64,000 nt of DNA from Paralithodes platypus (Eukaryota; Arthropoda; Malacostraca; Decapoda; Lithodidae): assembly GCA_032716605.1 (NCBI GenBank), contig CM064572.1, positions 42,917,897-42,981,896 on the forward strand. Reading direction: 5' to 3'. The translations under genes were made by a program, and so were the position numbers. Below are positions 1 through 10,148 of this stretch, in pieces (within the stretch, counting starts at the first letter, position 1; every line of letters starts with the position of its first letter). The notes under the pieces are model-generated. The model worked only from the letters and a program-made list of their open reading frames with translations. It did no database searches and had not been told where the DNA came from.

Positions 1-234
1 GTCAGGGGCCCTGAGGATTGGGTGAGTGCATAGTAGGTGCTTGACTAGCGAAAAAGCCCTTTCACACTCAGGTGCCCACTTGAACTTTTTCTCTTTTGCT
101 AGCAAATCTGTCAGGGGAGCTGACACAGTAGAATAACCCCGAATGAAGCGGCGATAGTAACCGATCATGCCCAAAAATCTCATGATCTGCTGCTTGGTGG
201 ATGGCCTGGGGAACTGATTAATAGCCTGTATCTT

Positions 235-266
<32 letters not shown>

Positions 267-698
267 CACACCTGGCCTAACCCGACCACAAACCCAAGAT
301 ACTGCACTGTTGTCCCGGACAAAGTCGCACTTGCCCAGATTGACCACCAAGCTGGCCTCACTGAGCTTCCGAAACAAGGCTTCTATGTGCTCACAGTGAC
401 TCTCAAAGTTGTCATCGTAGATTATAACGTCATCTAGGTAGACAGTGCAGTTCGGGATGTCAGCTACTAACTCATTCATAAGACTCTGGAAGGTTGCTGG
501 GGCATTTTTAAGGCCATACGGCACCACATTGCAACGGTAGGTGTTCCCATCAACCACAAACCCGCATACCCCCTTCGCCCGCTCAGACAATGGCACCTGC
601 CAGTAGCCTTTCACTAGGTCTACCTTAGTTAGAAACTGTGCCTTACCAATCTTGTCTACACTATCGTCAACACGGGGAAGGGGATAAGCATTAAGCAT
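1..698 (-). pseudogene. Reverse transcriptase palm/thumb and start of RNase H, truncated at the window edge
   Basis: The frame from 698 shows RT palm motifs: FLTKVDLVKGYWQVPLS, the FVVDGNTYRCNVVPYGLKNAP block and the catalytic YLDD box, followed by the thumb. At 236-266 a run of ten T and twenty-one G interrupts the frame. After it, positions 180-1 translate as RT connection and RNase H entry (GYYRRFIRGYS, then FKWAPECERAF). The RNase H catalytic residues are outside the window. The family copies RNA into cDNA. This copy is not functional as read. Confidence 0.85.
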
Positions 699-1533
699 TG
701 GTGGGAGTCAACCTGTTTAATCTTCGAAAGTCAATGCAGAAGCGAACCTTCCCGTCAGGCTTGGGCTGCAGAGTTACAGGAGATGTCCACCTAACTGCCC
801 CCTTCTCAATCAGCCCCCGTTCCAACATATACTCTAACTCCGCTCGGAGGGCTGGGAGTTTAATGGGTGGAATTCTGTAGGGCACTGATTTAAAGGGGGG
901 GTGATCTCCCACGTCCACGTCATGCACCACTCGAGTTGTGAGGCCTGGATGCTCTGCAAACACAGTGGGGTATGAAGCAAACAGGTGCTGCACGGCTACA
1001 CGCTGTTGCTCAGGCAGGTGCACTAGAGCATCGTCAGCCATCTGTCTGGAGTTCCCCGCCCACTGGTCAGCAGAGACATGACACTCCCAGTTATCCTCCA
1101 CCTGGGCTTCACTGTCCCTCACTCCTTCTCCTCCATGACCGCTGCAGGTCAACACAGGGACAGCGAGAGGCTCAGGGGGGCACCTCACAAACTCTTTCAC
1201 CAGATTCACATGGCACAGCTGATTCTTTTTACGCCTATCTGGAATAGCCACAAGATAGTCTAGGTCAGAGATCTTTTTTACCACCTTATAAGGACCAGCG
1301 TACTTGGCAGACAACGGATGACCTGGCAGAGGTAACAGAATCAACACCTCCTGCCCCACCTTAAACTCCCAGAGTTTTGTCTTCTTATCGTACCTGTCCT
1401 TCATAAGTGCTTGCGACCCTACCAAATTCCTACCTGCCAACTCTAGGCTTCTCAGCATTCTCTCTCTACTCTCGAGGACATACTTTAACATGGAACATGG
1501 TTTTGCTGTGCCATCCCAGATTTCTCTAACCAT
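691..1533 (-). pseudogene. Integrase C-terminus joined to N-terminal reverse transcriptase
   Basis: This 280-residue frame is the key proof of domain order. Its first part continues the integrase, with a GPY/F-like module (LSAKYAGPYKVVKKISDLDY). Its last part is the beginning of the reverse transcriptase: a fingers segment ending in VRFCIDFRRLNRLT, preceded by the proline-rich RIPPIKLPALRAELEYML entry motif. One continuous frame thus runs from integrase into RT with no RT upstream of integrase. The frame ends at a stop near 691 and the RT resumes in a different frame at 698, so a small indel lies there. Confidence 0.88.
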
Positions 1534-3403
1534 GTCCTCTGACCTGATGTCCGAAAACTAACTCATTGGGACTGAACCCTAGGCTTTCACCAGGTACCTC
1601 CCGAGCAGCGAATAATACATAGGGCAACCCAAGATCCCAATCCTTGTCATTCTCAACACAGTAACAACGCAGCATGCTTTTCAGAGTCGAGTGCCACCTC
1701 TCCAACACCCCTTGACTCTCTGGGTGATAGGCTGAAGAGACAACTGTACTGATACCGTGCTGCTGCATGGTCTGTTTGAAAAGGTTAGAAGTAAAGTTGG
1801 ACCCTTGGTCTGACTGCAATTCCTGCGGGTACCCGTACCTAGAACAGTACAATAGCAAGTTACGAACAACAGTCTTAGCAGTACCATTTCGCATGGGGTA
1901 TGCATCCGGATAACGAGTGGCAACATCCATGATTGTGAGGAGGAACTTGTTGCCTGCACTAGTAGGGGGTAGAGGGCCAACCATGCCGATTATAACCTTA
2001 CTGAATGGTGGCCCGATTACAGGAATAGGGTGTAACGGAGCCTTGGGAATACACTGGTTTGGTTTACCTACTGTCTGGCAGGTACTGCACATTGCCACCC
2101 ATGACGCCACATGTGCCTTCATACCTGGCCACCAAAACAATTTCGCCAATGCTGCTACCGTCTTACGTACACCCAAATGCCCTGCCAACGGTTCATCATG
2201 CGCCAACCTCAGTAGGCTATCACGGCACACACTAGGCACTACCAACTGGTCAACCACTCTCGACCCACCCTCCCAACTCCGTCTGGGATCTAGAAAACGC
2301 CTGTACAATATGCCCTCCACACGAAAGAAGTCCGGCTTTGCATCCCCGTCCTCATTAAGTTCCATCGCACCGTTACTACACTTCTGAAGCTCAGGATCAT
2401 CTATCTGCAGCCGACAGATATCCGAAGGAGCCAATCTATCTAAGTGCTCCCGGAGCAACTTATGGCCTCCCCCGATAATGGACTGTTCGATCCTATCTTG
2501 CTTAAGTGTGTAACGTTGCTGTCTTGGAGTTTTCTCACGCCCTACCTCCTCACCAAATGTGACAGGTTCTGGGGCCACTCCGGACCTAAACATTGGTGCT
2601 AATACTGAGTCGCCAAGCAGAGCCGCGGGATCAAAACTCACAAAACTTCTCCCAACTTTAGCTTTCTCCTTCCGACCATTCCTCCGCTGGTCTAGAGATT
2701 GAGGAATAGGCTGTGACACCTTAGATGCACGAGATCGGGTGACAACACACGCCATCTGCTGTAATTGACACCTCTCGACCAACTCCTGCCCCTCCCTACT
2801 CACGTCGGCCGCCCTCTCGGCAACGACTAAGGGTGGAACCTCAGAAGTAGGCACCGCAAAGTCGTTGCCGAGAAGAAGGTCGACGCCCTCTACTGGCAGT
2901 TTCTCTACGATTCCAACATCTATCTCTCGTGTCACACCATCAACCTCCAGCTCCACTCGAACAAACGGGTATGACCGTGTAGCATTAATACCCTGCACCA
3001 CATCTACCCGTGCCGCATTTATAGGTTGGCCTGTAAAGTTTTTCATCAGAGTCTGGGATGCACCTGTATCACGCAACAACTCCAACCCATGCTTGCAACC
3101 AGCCCAACTCACGCAACCACGCCCTCTATGGTCGCAAAAAGCATCGCGTACAGGTTTCGAGCCTTCCAGACACTCCTTCACTGGCTGTGCCCCCGCATCT
3201 GACATATCACCCCGGGTAAACGCAGAAGACCTCAGAGACACCCCAATGTTGCTAGCCAAAGACACGACTGCTGTAGGTTGGTTACTAGGGCAGGAACGTG
3301 CAAAATGCCCCTTTTTATGACACTTAAAACACTCTACTTCACCCTTGGTCTTCCCCTGAGGTGGGGAAGGGCCCTGACCTTTCTTAAATGGGACGGATTT
3401 TGG
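1526..3403 (-). pseudogene. Nucleocapsid knuckle, aspartic protease and integrase core (Gmr1-like pol)
   Basis: The frame is in register with gag across the TAA at 3404-3406. It carries, in order: the CCHC knuckle; a retropepsin active site (LLRDTGAS) with a downstream LLGNDF hydrophobic motif; a linker; an integrase HHCC zinc-binding module (HDEPLAGH ... CSTC); and an integrase core. The core carboxylates are visible as MDVATRYP, SDQGSNF and GVLERWH, the DD35E arrangement. The segment before the core, normally containing an Asp, reads VIIGMVGP. The frame breaks at 1526, where the next segment continues in another frame. The product would cut Gag-Pol and insert the cDNA. It is probably inactive because of the frame disruption. 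Confidence 0.85.
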
Positions 3404-4675
3404 TTAGTGATCAAAATTAGTATCATTGCTCATACTTTTGTTATTATATGTTGCATCACTGACTCGGGGGGGTGGAGTGTTGCGCCCCTTGTTAACTGCA
3501 TCGGTCCGTTGTGCAGGCCCGCACCCACGAATCAGCGATAATCTCAGGTCAGCCAACTCAGCTGCCTCTTGTAGAGTTTTAGGATGTTTCTCTTTGAGGT
3601 TCAAAGTCAGGTCGCCGCCTGTGCATTTAAAAAATTGCTCTAGAAGGAATAACTGCTCAAGCTCTTCGAACGTCGTCACCTTCTCTGACCTCAGCCAATT
3701 TCTCAAAGCATCAGACAGTTCCCTGGCATGTTCTAGAAAAGTGCACTCACGACCCTTCGTAACACCCCGAAACTTCAACCTATATGTCTCTGGTTGTAAC
3801 TCGTACGCCCGCAGAACTGCTTCCTTCAATACCTCATAATCGATGCAAGACTCCAAGGGCAACGCATCATATGCCTTGAGTCCTTTGCCAACCAACCTAG
3901 AGGAAACAAGGGCTGCCCACTTAACCTCGGGCCATTGGTGCTCCCGGCACTTCTTCTCAAAACGCAGGAAAAACTCGGTGACACCCGACTCGTCAAATGC
4001 AGGGACTAACTTAAGAAGGTGCGATAAAGACTGATCAAGACCTCGATTCCCAGAACCGAGACGCTGCCCTGTCGACTCCACCCGCGACTTCTCAAACTCT
4101 ATGTCTGCACAGTACTTCGTAGCCTTAACCTGAAGCTCAGCCTCACGTATGGCCTTTCTCTCCTCAGCCTGCATCTTAGCCATCTCAAGCTGGAAGAGCA
4201 TATCTGGAGTTAAACCTTGAGGAGGAGGAGATGCAACAATTGGAGACCCACCCAGTGATCCACCCAGGGGAAAACCACGCTGCCAGTGACTATCGACCTG
4301 CGGGAACGTCCTCGGATCCGGTGTTCTAGAGAGCATGATGGGAGTAGAGTGGAGGGGGGGCTTGGCCGAAGGTGCCAAAGCACCCGCTCCACCCTGTGCA
4401 CCACGCACCCCGCCCAGCACACATGCCACCAGGTCACTTCTCGTCATGCTGCTAGTGCCAACATGCCCCATGACCGTGGTCAAACACTGGAGACCATACC
4501 GATCAATCCCCGACACCCGGTCAACAGTAATAGGCATCTCCAGAAACTTCCTTGCATCCTCCTCAGTAGTTACTACTCTAATGTCATCTAACAAACCCAG
4601 CTTCTGCACCTCAGAGCCTGCTTCCCGTACTGTGTCCTCACTATGCACTGATCCGTCGTTCGACATAGTGTCCAC
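3404..4675 (-). CDS. Gag polyprotein of the Gmr1-like element
   Basis: This is a 423-residue open frame. It has a polar N-terminus, a Gly/Pro-rich section around residues 110-160, and a charged helical stretch near residues 165-200 (QLEMAKMQAEERKAIREAEL). A retrotransposon Gag-type helical domain follows at roughly residues 215-385. The frame ends at TAA (3404-3406), but the same frame continues beyond the stop into a CCHC zinc knuckle (CFKCHKKGHFARSC, about 3290-3335) and then protease and integrase. Gag-Pol was therefore one frame, broken here by one stop that is either a decay mutation or a read-through stop. Gag packages the element RNA. Its position right after the LTR and leader supports the call. 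Confidence 0.8.
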   Translation of the reverse strand: MDTMSNDGSVHSEDTVREAGSEVQKLGLLDDIRVVTTEEDARKFLEMPITVDRVSGIDRYGLQCLTTVMGHVGTSSMTRSDLVACVLGGVRGAQGGAGALAPSAKPPLHSTPIMLSRTPDPRTFPQVDSHWQRGFPLGGSLGGSPIVASPPPQGLTPDMLFQLEMAKMQAEERKAIREAELQVKATKYCADIEFEKSRVESTGQRLGSGNRGLDQSLSHLLKLVPAFDESGVTEFFLRFEKKCREHQWPEVKWAALVSSRLVGKGLKAYDALPLESCIDYEVLKEAVLRAYELQPETYRLKFRGVTKGRECTFLEHARELSDALRNWLRSEKVTTFEELEQLFLLEQFFKCTGGDLTLNLKEKHPKTLQEAAELADLRLSLIRGCGPAQRTDAVNKGRNTPPPRVSDATYNNKSMSNDTNFDH

Positions 4676-4987
4676 CCGAAATCCTCAACGTTTATAACCA
4701 AAAAAAGTACCTAAACTCTCATGTAGCACAATTCACTCAAAAAATGCTTGAAGACAACTCAAGTGCTATACTACGTTGCCAAAAAAAAATTCCAACGTGT
4801 CCAAAATATTCCTCAAAAACAAATGTCCACTGCCAAACTGTAAGAATAACAATCGACCCCCAAACGGTGATTAAAAAAAAAAAATCCACAAAAAAATGCT
4901 GAAATTATGTCTTAGTTCACTAAATCCTAGACTAAGGTCGCCATTTGTTATGACGAATAAGATAAGATACTAGGCAAGGTCGCCATT
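4676..4987 (-). other. Leader with candidate primer-binding site and 42-bp duplication
   Basis: The segment AAGGTCGCCATTTGTTA occurs at about 4935 and again at about 4977, so the LTR/leader junction is partly duplicated. On the minus strand the junction reads ACA-AA-TGGCGACC. TGGCGACC complements a tRNA 3' end reading GGTCGCCA, as in some arthropod tRNA-Arg genes, so it is a candidate primer-binding site. The complementarity is short. The rest of the stretch is A-rich with no gene. Confidence 0.4.
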
Positions 4988-6772
4988 TGTTACGACCGGG
5001 ACTACGAATAAAACAAGGGCATCTCAATGATTGGACTAGTAATAGGGCACTATGCAACAATGGTACGCTAGATCCAAACCCTCGAACTTATATGCCGGCA
5101 AACAAAACACCTATACCCTCCAGGGTTAATCTGCAATAGCGGGGTATCCTTAACTGGGCATAAATGTACTCTACTTCAGGCTAACCAGCACTGGTATAGC
5201 CTGATAACAAACAAGATGCAAGTTACGTTAAAATGCATAAAAAGGAATCTATGGAAAGATCAATTAAATCACTGCAAGATTTAATACAATAAAAAGATGC
5301 TTCAATACAGTTACTCTAAACAACAATAAACTCTTTACTCCTATCTGAAAGAAAGTGAAGTATAGTCCTACAGCATAGACCTGGAAACTTCTGAAGAAAG
5401 TCTGATGCTCATATGATGCTCGTACTTATTTAGAACTATATAAAGGCAGGAGGCAGGACACCACACGTGTAAATGGAATACACTAAAAGATAGGACATAT
5501 AATGTTAACTGACATGAGAATACTATAAATGCGCAACGGTAGCCATGCTCGACACTAAAAGAAGTACTTTCTCATCAACGAAACAGTCTGCTATGGTTGT
5601 GCGGCTCAGCAACAACCTAGACTAATAAATGCTGTGAATAATAATGCGCACATATCAAAGAGCTTATATTAAATACTAACAAGTGTCTTCTCGATTAATA
5701 ATGTCTAGCTGGGATACTCTAGGTAAGGAACTGGGGTTGAGCAAGACAGGCTCGTAGCCTAGCGATGTCCTTAAGACTGCATCCTTTAAGTTACGTTAAT
5801 TGACTAGGGGGCTCTCTCGATAGATCCAAATCACAAGTATCTGGTTCTATCCTGGCGACCCTCTAAAGACAAGCAAAGAGGCAGCAAAGTGTGGAACTGG
5901 TACAGGCCAAAACCCTCAGTCAACACAATGCTGCACTCGCAAAGGACGCAACCGAAAAGACAACCCAGGCTACCACAGGACCGGTCGAAGTCGTATGCAA
6001 ACCGTACACACATCGGAGACAACGACTACAGTTACCTTATCCCAGTCTAGCATTAAATAAAAGAGCAGAAACACTAAATCAATAATGGAGACACACAAAG
6101 TTCTTAACCTATACTAACTAAGAACCCTCAAAACTATTCTAAGTACATGTAAATATATCTGAGGACGGCGCATGCAATACAATGGGCCGGCTATGAAAAC
6201 CGTATGCATAACCCAAGGGGAGTGTTGTGCAGTTAATAAAGGTTAGAGTATGGAAAGAGAGAATCGAGTGAGAGAAACAGTGATAAAGGTGGTGATCGGG
6301 AGAGAGTATGCAAAGGGATGTTAGAAACACGCGCGCCAAGCCTGTCCTGACGAGGACAGCTCCTGGGGACCCTCATGGAGGAGGTAAGTTACACAGGAGA
6401 CCGCAAAGGCGCGATGGTCAGCCAATCACGAGCCGAGACGTCACAAGACAGCAGGCGCCACAGGACACAGCCAGACACGCCGCCCAATGGCGAGCGATAG
6501 GCAGGAATGCACCCATACATACAGACACTCACTACCTCCTCGCTCTGAAAGTTTTTCTCATTCACACGCTGGTACTATTATCACTACTGTTGATATAAAA
6601 TATAACCTGTTGTCACAGACGAAAACAAAGACCACCACTGGACTGTCTGTGACAATACGATTACTAGGAAAGAAAGAACAACATTCTCTGATAACTGTAG
6701 CCCATTTCGATGTCCCTGGCGAGCGCTAGTGGCCAACGAGTGGCGATTCTACCAACACTGGTAGACGTCACA
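4988..6772 (-). repeat. 5' long terminal repeat of the Gmr1-like element
   Basis: The boundaries are inferred. On the plus strand the inner edge starts TGTTACGA at 4988 and the outer edge ends GACGTCACA at 6772. These give the expected TGT...ACA ends and a short imperfect inverted repeat (TGTTACG / TGTGACG). The segment ATAAC at 6773-6777 could be the target-site duplication, because intact LINE-A copies read ATAAG at the same place. A length of about 1.8 kb is long for an LTR. No open reading frame in it is convincing. A TATATAAAGG string near 5440 lies on the strand opposite to element transcription. The second LTR, needed for proof, is outside the window. Confidence 0.6.
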
Positions 6773-6777
6773 ATAAC

Positions 6778-7754
6778 TTGTCATGTTGGGCCCAAATTTG
6801 GCAAATGAGTTTCAATGTGGATAAATGTAAAGTACTACATATCGGATACCAAAATGAGAAAGCAAACCATTTGAATAATGGCCCTCAGCTTAAGAATGTA
6901 AACAGAGAAACCGATCTGGGAGTAACAATATCGAGTAACCTAAAACCAAGTCAACAATGTTCAGAAGTTGTTAAGAAGGCAAACAAAATAATTGGCTTTA
7001 TAGGCAGGTCATTTGAGCGTAAATCCAAAGACGTTATCCTAACCCTTTACAATTCCTTAGTCCGCCCTCTTCTGGAATACTGCGTTCAATCCTGGTGCCC
7101 TTATTACCAAAAAGATATAGACAAGCTAGAACGAGTTCATCGTAGAGTTACCAAAATGATACCTAGCCTAAAGAACAAACCATACGAGTCGTGTCTTAGA
7201 GAATTAAATCTATTTCCTTTAACCCAGTGCAGATTAAGAGGCGACTTAATTCAAATGTTCAAAATCATCAAAGGCATTGACAATATGAACTGTAGTAAGT
7301 ACTTCACTATCGACCAATCTAATTACACGCGGGGAAACGGTTGCAAAATTATTGGTAAATCTTTTAACTCACACGAATCTAAGAATTTCTTCTTCAATCG
7401 AGTTGTCAACTTATGGAATGGGCTTCCCCGAGATGTTATAGACTGCATCACCGTTGATTCATTTAAACTTCGCGTAGACAAATATCTCGCATCAAACCCG
7501 CGACTAACTGCGTTTGTAAATGAATAACTTTATTTTATCCTCCCCTCAGTTACTAACTCATCTGTCCCCTACTAACTTCCTAATCCTGCTAAGGACATTA
7601 GTTCCAGGGAAGTAGTTCCCTTTCCAATGTTCCCTTACCCACTCTAAACCACTATTTGGACATTTGATCCTCAGTGTTTTGGAGGACAAGCAACCTAGAA
7701 GGGTCACTAGACCTGTTGTTGCTTGATTTCCTTTGTACTCGTTTGTATTCACAC
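6778..7754 (+). pseudogene. LINE-A (CR1-like) copy 1: 3' third of ORF2 and 3' UTR
   Basis: The open frame 6778-7527 encodes about 249 residues of the C-terminal part of a CR1/Jockey-group LINE reverse transcriptase, starting just after the FADD region (WAQIWQMSFNVDKCKVLHIG) and ending with a typical LINE C-terminal segment (FNRVVNLWNGLPRDVIDC). It is nearly identical to 24740-25475 and 40235-40985. The 3' UTR ends in the family tail TTTGTACTC near 7745, followed by CA/CT-rich repeats. The 5' part is missing because the Gmr1-like element sits directly upstream. No RNase H domain follows RT. Confidence 0.85.
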
Positions 7755-8279
7755 ACTCCTAACACACACACACACACTCTCTTTCTCCTCTCACTCACAC
7801 TCACGCACTCTCTCTCTTTCATTTTCTTTACTATCCTTTCCTACCACTTTTCCTCACCTTCGGGTTTGCTTTCCCTTTCTTCCACTTTTCCTCGCCTTAG
7901 GGTTTGCTTTATCTACTAGAATTATGTTGTAACCACCTTGCTGGTATCGTAAGATCCGTGTGGCCAATGTATCTATATACATCTATATAATTACCTCGAT
8001 CTCTCACTCACTGTCACTTACACTATTACTCTCACTCTCTCTCACAGACACACACACACACACACAGCAAGAAACCCCACCCCCCTCTCCCCACCTATAA
8101 AACACCACCACCACCACCACCACCAAATGCCTTGTTTACGAGAACTGGCATCCTCAGCGATTGGGCTTAAAATATACTGCGGACTAAAATGCACCTTAAG
8201 AGTGGATTTATGCCACAGAGAATGTGTTCCTTCTCCGCGTTCGTTCCGTGACTGGGAAGGGTGTCGGATTTTATCATAC
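7755..8279. repeat. Low-complexity CA/CT/CCA sequence
   Basis: The segment holds CACACA runs near 7765 and 8048, CT-rich stretches (7775-7900, 8020-8045) and a CCA run near 8105-8125. No gene or conserved element was recognised. Confidence 0.7.
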
Positions 8280-8570
8280 AGGCATTTCGCTATAGTATCA
8301 GTCTAAGGATGATGTCGGACACGTTGGGAGAGCGATATCCTGACCAGGATTCGAACCCACTCACTCCAGGTACTTTTTGAAGAGTTGGGCACCGTATCCA
8401 CTCGACCATGAGCCACAGCGGTCGAGTATCACGTGTGAATCTGGTTGACCTACGTTCGATTCCAGCCAAGGCGGACATTTAGTAGGTGTGGTAGTACGTC
8501 CTAGCATGTTGCACATGCTTGCACCCAGTCGGGGGACACCTAGATGACGTATACAGACTCCATCAAGCTG
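8280..8570. repeat. Two tRNA-derived SINE fragments in opposite orientation
   Basis: On the minus strand 8326-8414 is tRNA-like, with an A-box-like GGTCGAGTGGATACGGTG and a B box GGGTTCGAATCC. Right after it on the plus strand a second tRNA-like head is followed by a SINE body (GTGGTAGTACGTCCTAGC ... CACCCAGTCGGGGGACACC) that recurs at 28890-28985. The tRNA-like parts are degenerate and are not functional tRNA genes. Confidence 0.6.
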
Positions 8571-8821
8571 AAAATGTTGGCATCGTATTGAATGGATAGA
8601 TAGATAAATATACACACTCATTATATATATACTGTGTATATATATATATACTGTATATATTCAAACCCAGACCGTATCCTAGCCGAACAATGACACTCGT
8701 ACATGTACGCAAGTGTATTTGGTGGGAAGAGACAGCAACAGAGGCTGACGTATTGCATGTGAGCCTGCAAGATTCATAGGACATCGACAGGGGGTGGAAT
8801 TCACAAAGCAAAAAACACAAA

Positions 8822-8825
<4 letters not shown>

Positions 8826-8866
<41 letters not shown>

Positions 8867-8891
8867 TATATATATATATATATATATATAT
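8826..8891. repeat. (AT)n microsatellite bordering PLE2
   Basis: Dinucleotide AT run interrupted by one CAG. A shorter AT tract lies at 8625-8660. PLE2 begins immediately after. Confidence 0.9.
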
Positions 8892-9858
8892 TTTCTTTAA
8901 TACATACGAGGTTGAAAGAAATGGCAATTTCTGCATTGGAAATTTTATTATTCAAAGTTTCCAGGTCTCTGATGAGTTTTCGCTGGGTGGCAGCAAGTAG
9001 ATGAAGGAGATGAGCAAAATTCATGGTGGTACAGGGTTACATAAATGTAAATGATGATACAGGATATACGACGCGTTTCACTGGACAACCAGCATTATCA
9101 AGTAAGGATGGAATGATATAAAAGGTAAACAGGAAGGGTATATATAGAGGGTGGAGGATCAGAGGAGGCGAAAAGCAAGGGGCAAAAGTCTACTATTGGT
9201 GGAGGGGTATTTTGGGAAAGAGAAAGGGGGGAACCGCTTCACGCATGCGCACTGGATGCGGGATGGTGGTCGGTAGGTGGGGTCGAAGCTGATTGGCTGC
9301 GTGTCGAGGGGCGTGGCCTAAGTTGTGTGGCGCCTGCGGAAGACGAAGCTGAAGGAGGTAGCGCGGGGGGCTGCGTCAAGGGCACCGGGGGGCGAGGGGG
9401 GGTGTTAGGTCCTGTAGGAAAGTGCCTTTTGGCAGAAGGAAGGATCTGAAGGTCCAGAGTTTGGCTGTTGATGTTGGGATGTAAGGCTTGGATATATAAA
9501 GCTTCGAGTATAGGTAATCTCCTTGGGTCACTTTCTTTATCGAGTATGGTGGTGTGTTTCTCTAATTCGTTGCGTGTGAGGTGAGGGTGGTTAGGGGTGA
9601 GATAGTGGTCTTTGATGGCTCCAGCCTGAAGGTGATACCTTCACCCCTCCACCACGCGTCGTATATCCTGTATCATCATTTACATTTATGTAACCCTGTA
9701 CCAACATGAATTTTGCTCATCTCCTTCATCTACTTCCTGCCACCCAGCGAAAACTCATCAGAGACCTGGAAACTTTGAATAATAAAATTTCCAACACAGA
9801 AATTGCCATTTCTTTCAACCTCGTATGTATTAAAGACAATTTATTACCTGGCTTTACT

Positions 9859-9861
<3 letters not shown>
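8892..9861. mobile_element. Penelope-like element PLE2, copy 1: inverted pLTR arms around a 3' coding fragment
   Basis: Two arms of about 180 bp, 8892-9076 and 9653-9835, are inverted copies of each other. Each encodes the start of a Penelope-type ORF (MNFAHLLHLL... to NLVCIKEN). Between them, on the minus strand from about 9625 to 9220, is the C-terminal end of a Penelope ORF (KDHYLTPNHPHLTR, LDKESDPRRLPILEALYIQA). In the minus direction the ORF end is followed by a hammerhead-like motif (about 9062-9105) and then the head of a new copy, as in tandem Penelope elements. AT repeats border both sides. The RT domain is missing, so the copy is non-autonomous. Confidence 0.75.

Positions 9862-9904
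<43 letters not shown>
9862..9904. repeat. (AT)n microsatellite, right border of PLE2
   Basis: Pure AT run directly after the PLE2 head segment. Confidence 0.9.
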
Positions 9905-9909
<5 letters not shown>

Positions 9910-10148
9910 AAAAACAGTAATAATAATTATCTAAGAATATCAGATTTAAGCAAAAAATAAGGCCATGCGATAACAATGCTATACAAATGCGATAAAGGAG
10001 GAAGGGTGTATTTTTAGGTCGATTTATTTCATATATGTATTATTTTGTTTAGTTTCCTCCCTAGACCTCCATCAAACTTAAAAATACATTCCCAAGATCC
10101 CTCTTCTAGAAAGGTATGTATATTTTTCGGTAGAAAAATAGTTCGTCC

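Larger units (their letters stand above)
1..6772 (-). mobile_element. Gmr1-like Ty3/gypsy LTR retrotransposon, 3' end off the window
   Basis: Read leftwards on the minus strand the element runs: 5' LTR (6772-4988), leader, gag, CCHC knuckle, aspartic protease, integrase, integrase C-terminus, reverse transcriptase, then the start of RNase H at base 1. Integrase before RT is opposite to ordinary Ty3/gypsy elements but matches the known Gmr1-like group. It is decayed: an in-frame TAA at 3404-3406, frame changes near 1535 and 695, and a T10-G21 homopolymer at 236-266 inside RT. The insertion lies in a LINE-A copy whose 3' part resumes at 6778. RNase H and the 3' LTR are outside the window. Confidence 0.9.

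Noticed and set aside
5430..5445. TATATAAAGG as promoter of the LTR element
   Set aside because: It is on the strand opposite to element transcription, and no other promoter signal supports it.
8967..8990. CTGATGAG as a hammerhead core in PLE2
   Set aside because: It is the complement of ORF-coding sequence (KLIRDL) and lacks a stem II and GAAA in the required places. The better candidate is at 9062-9105.
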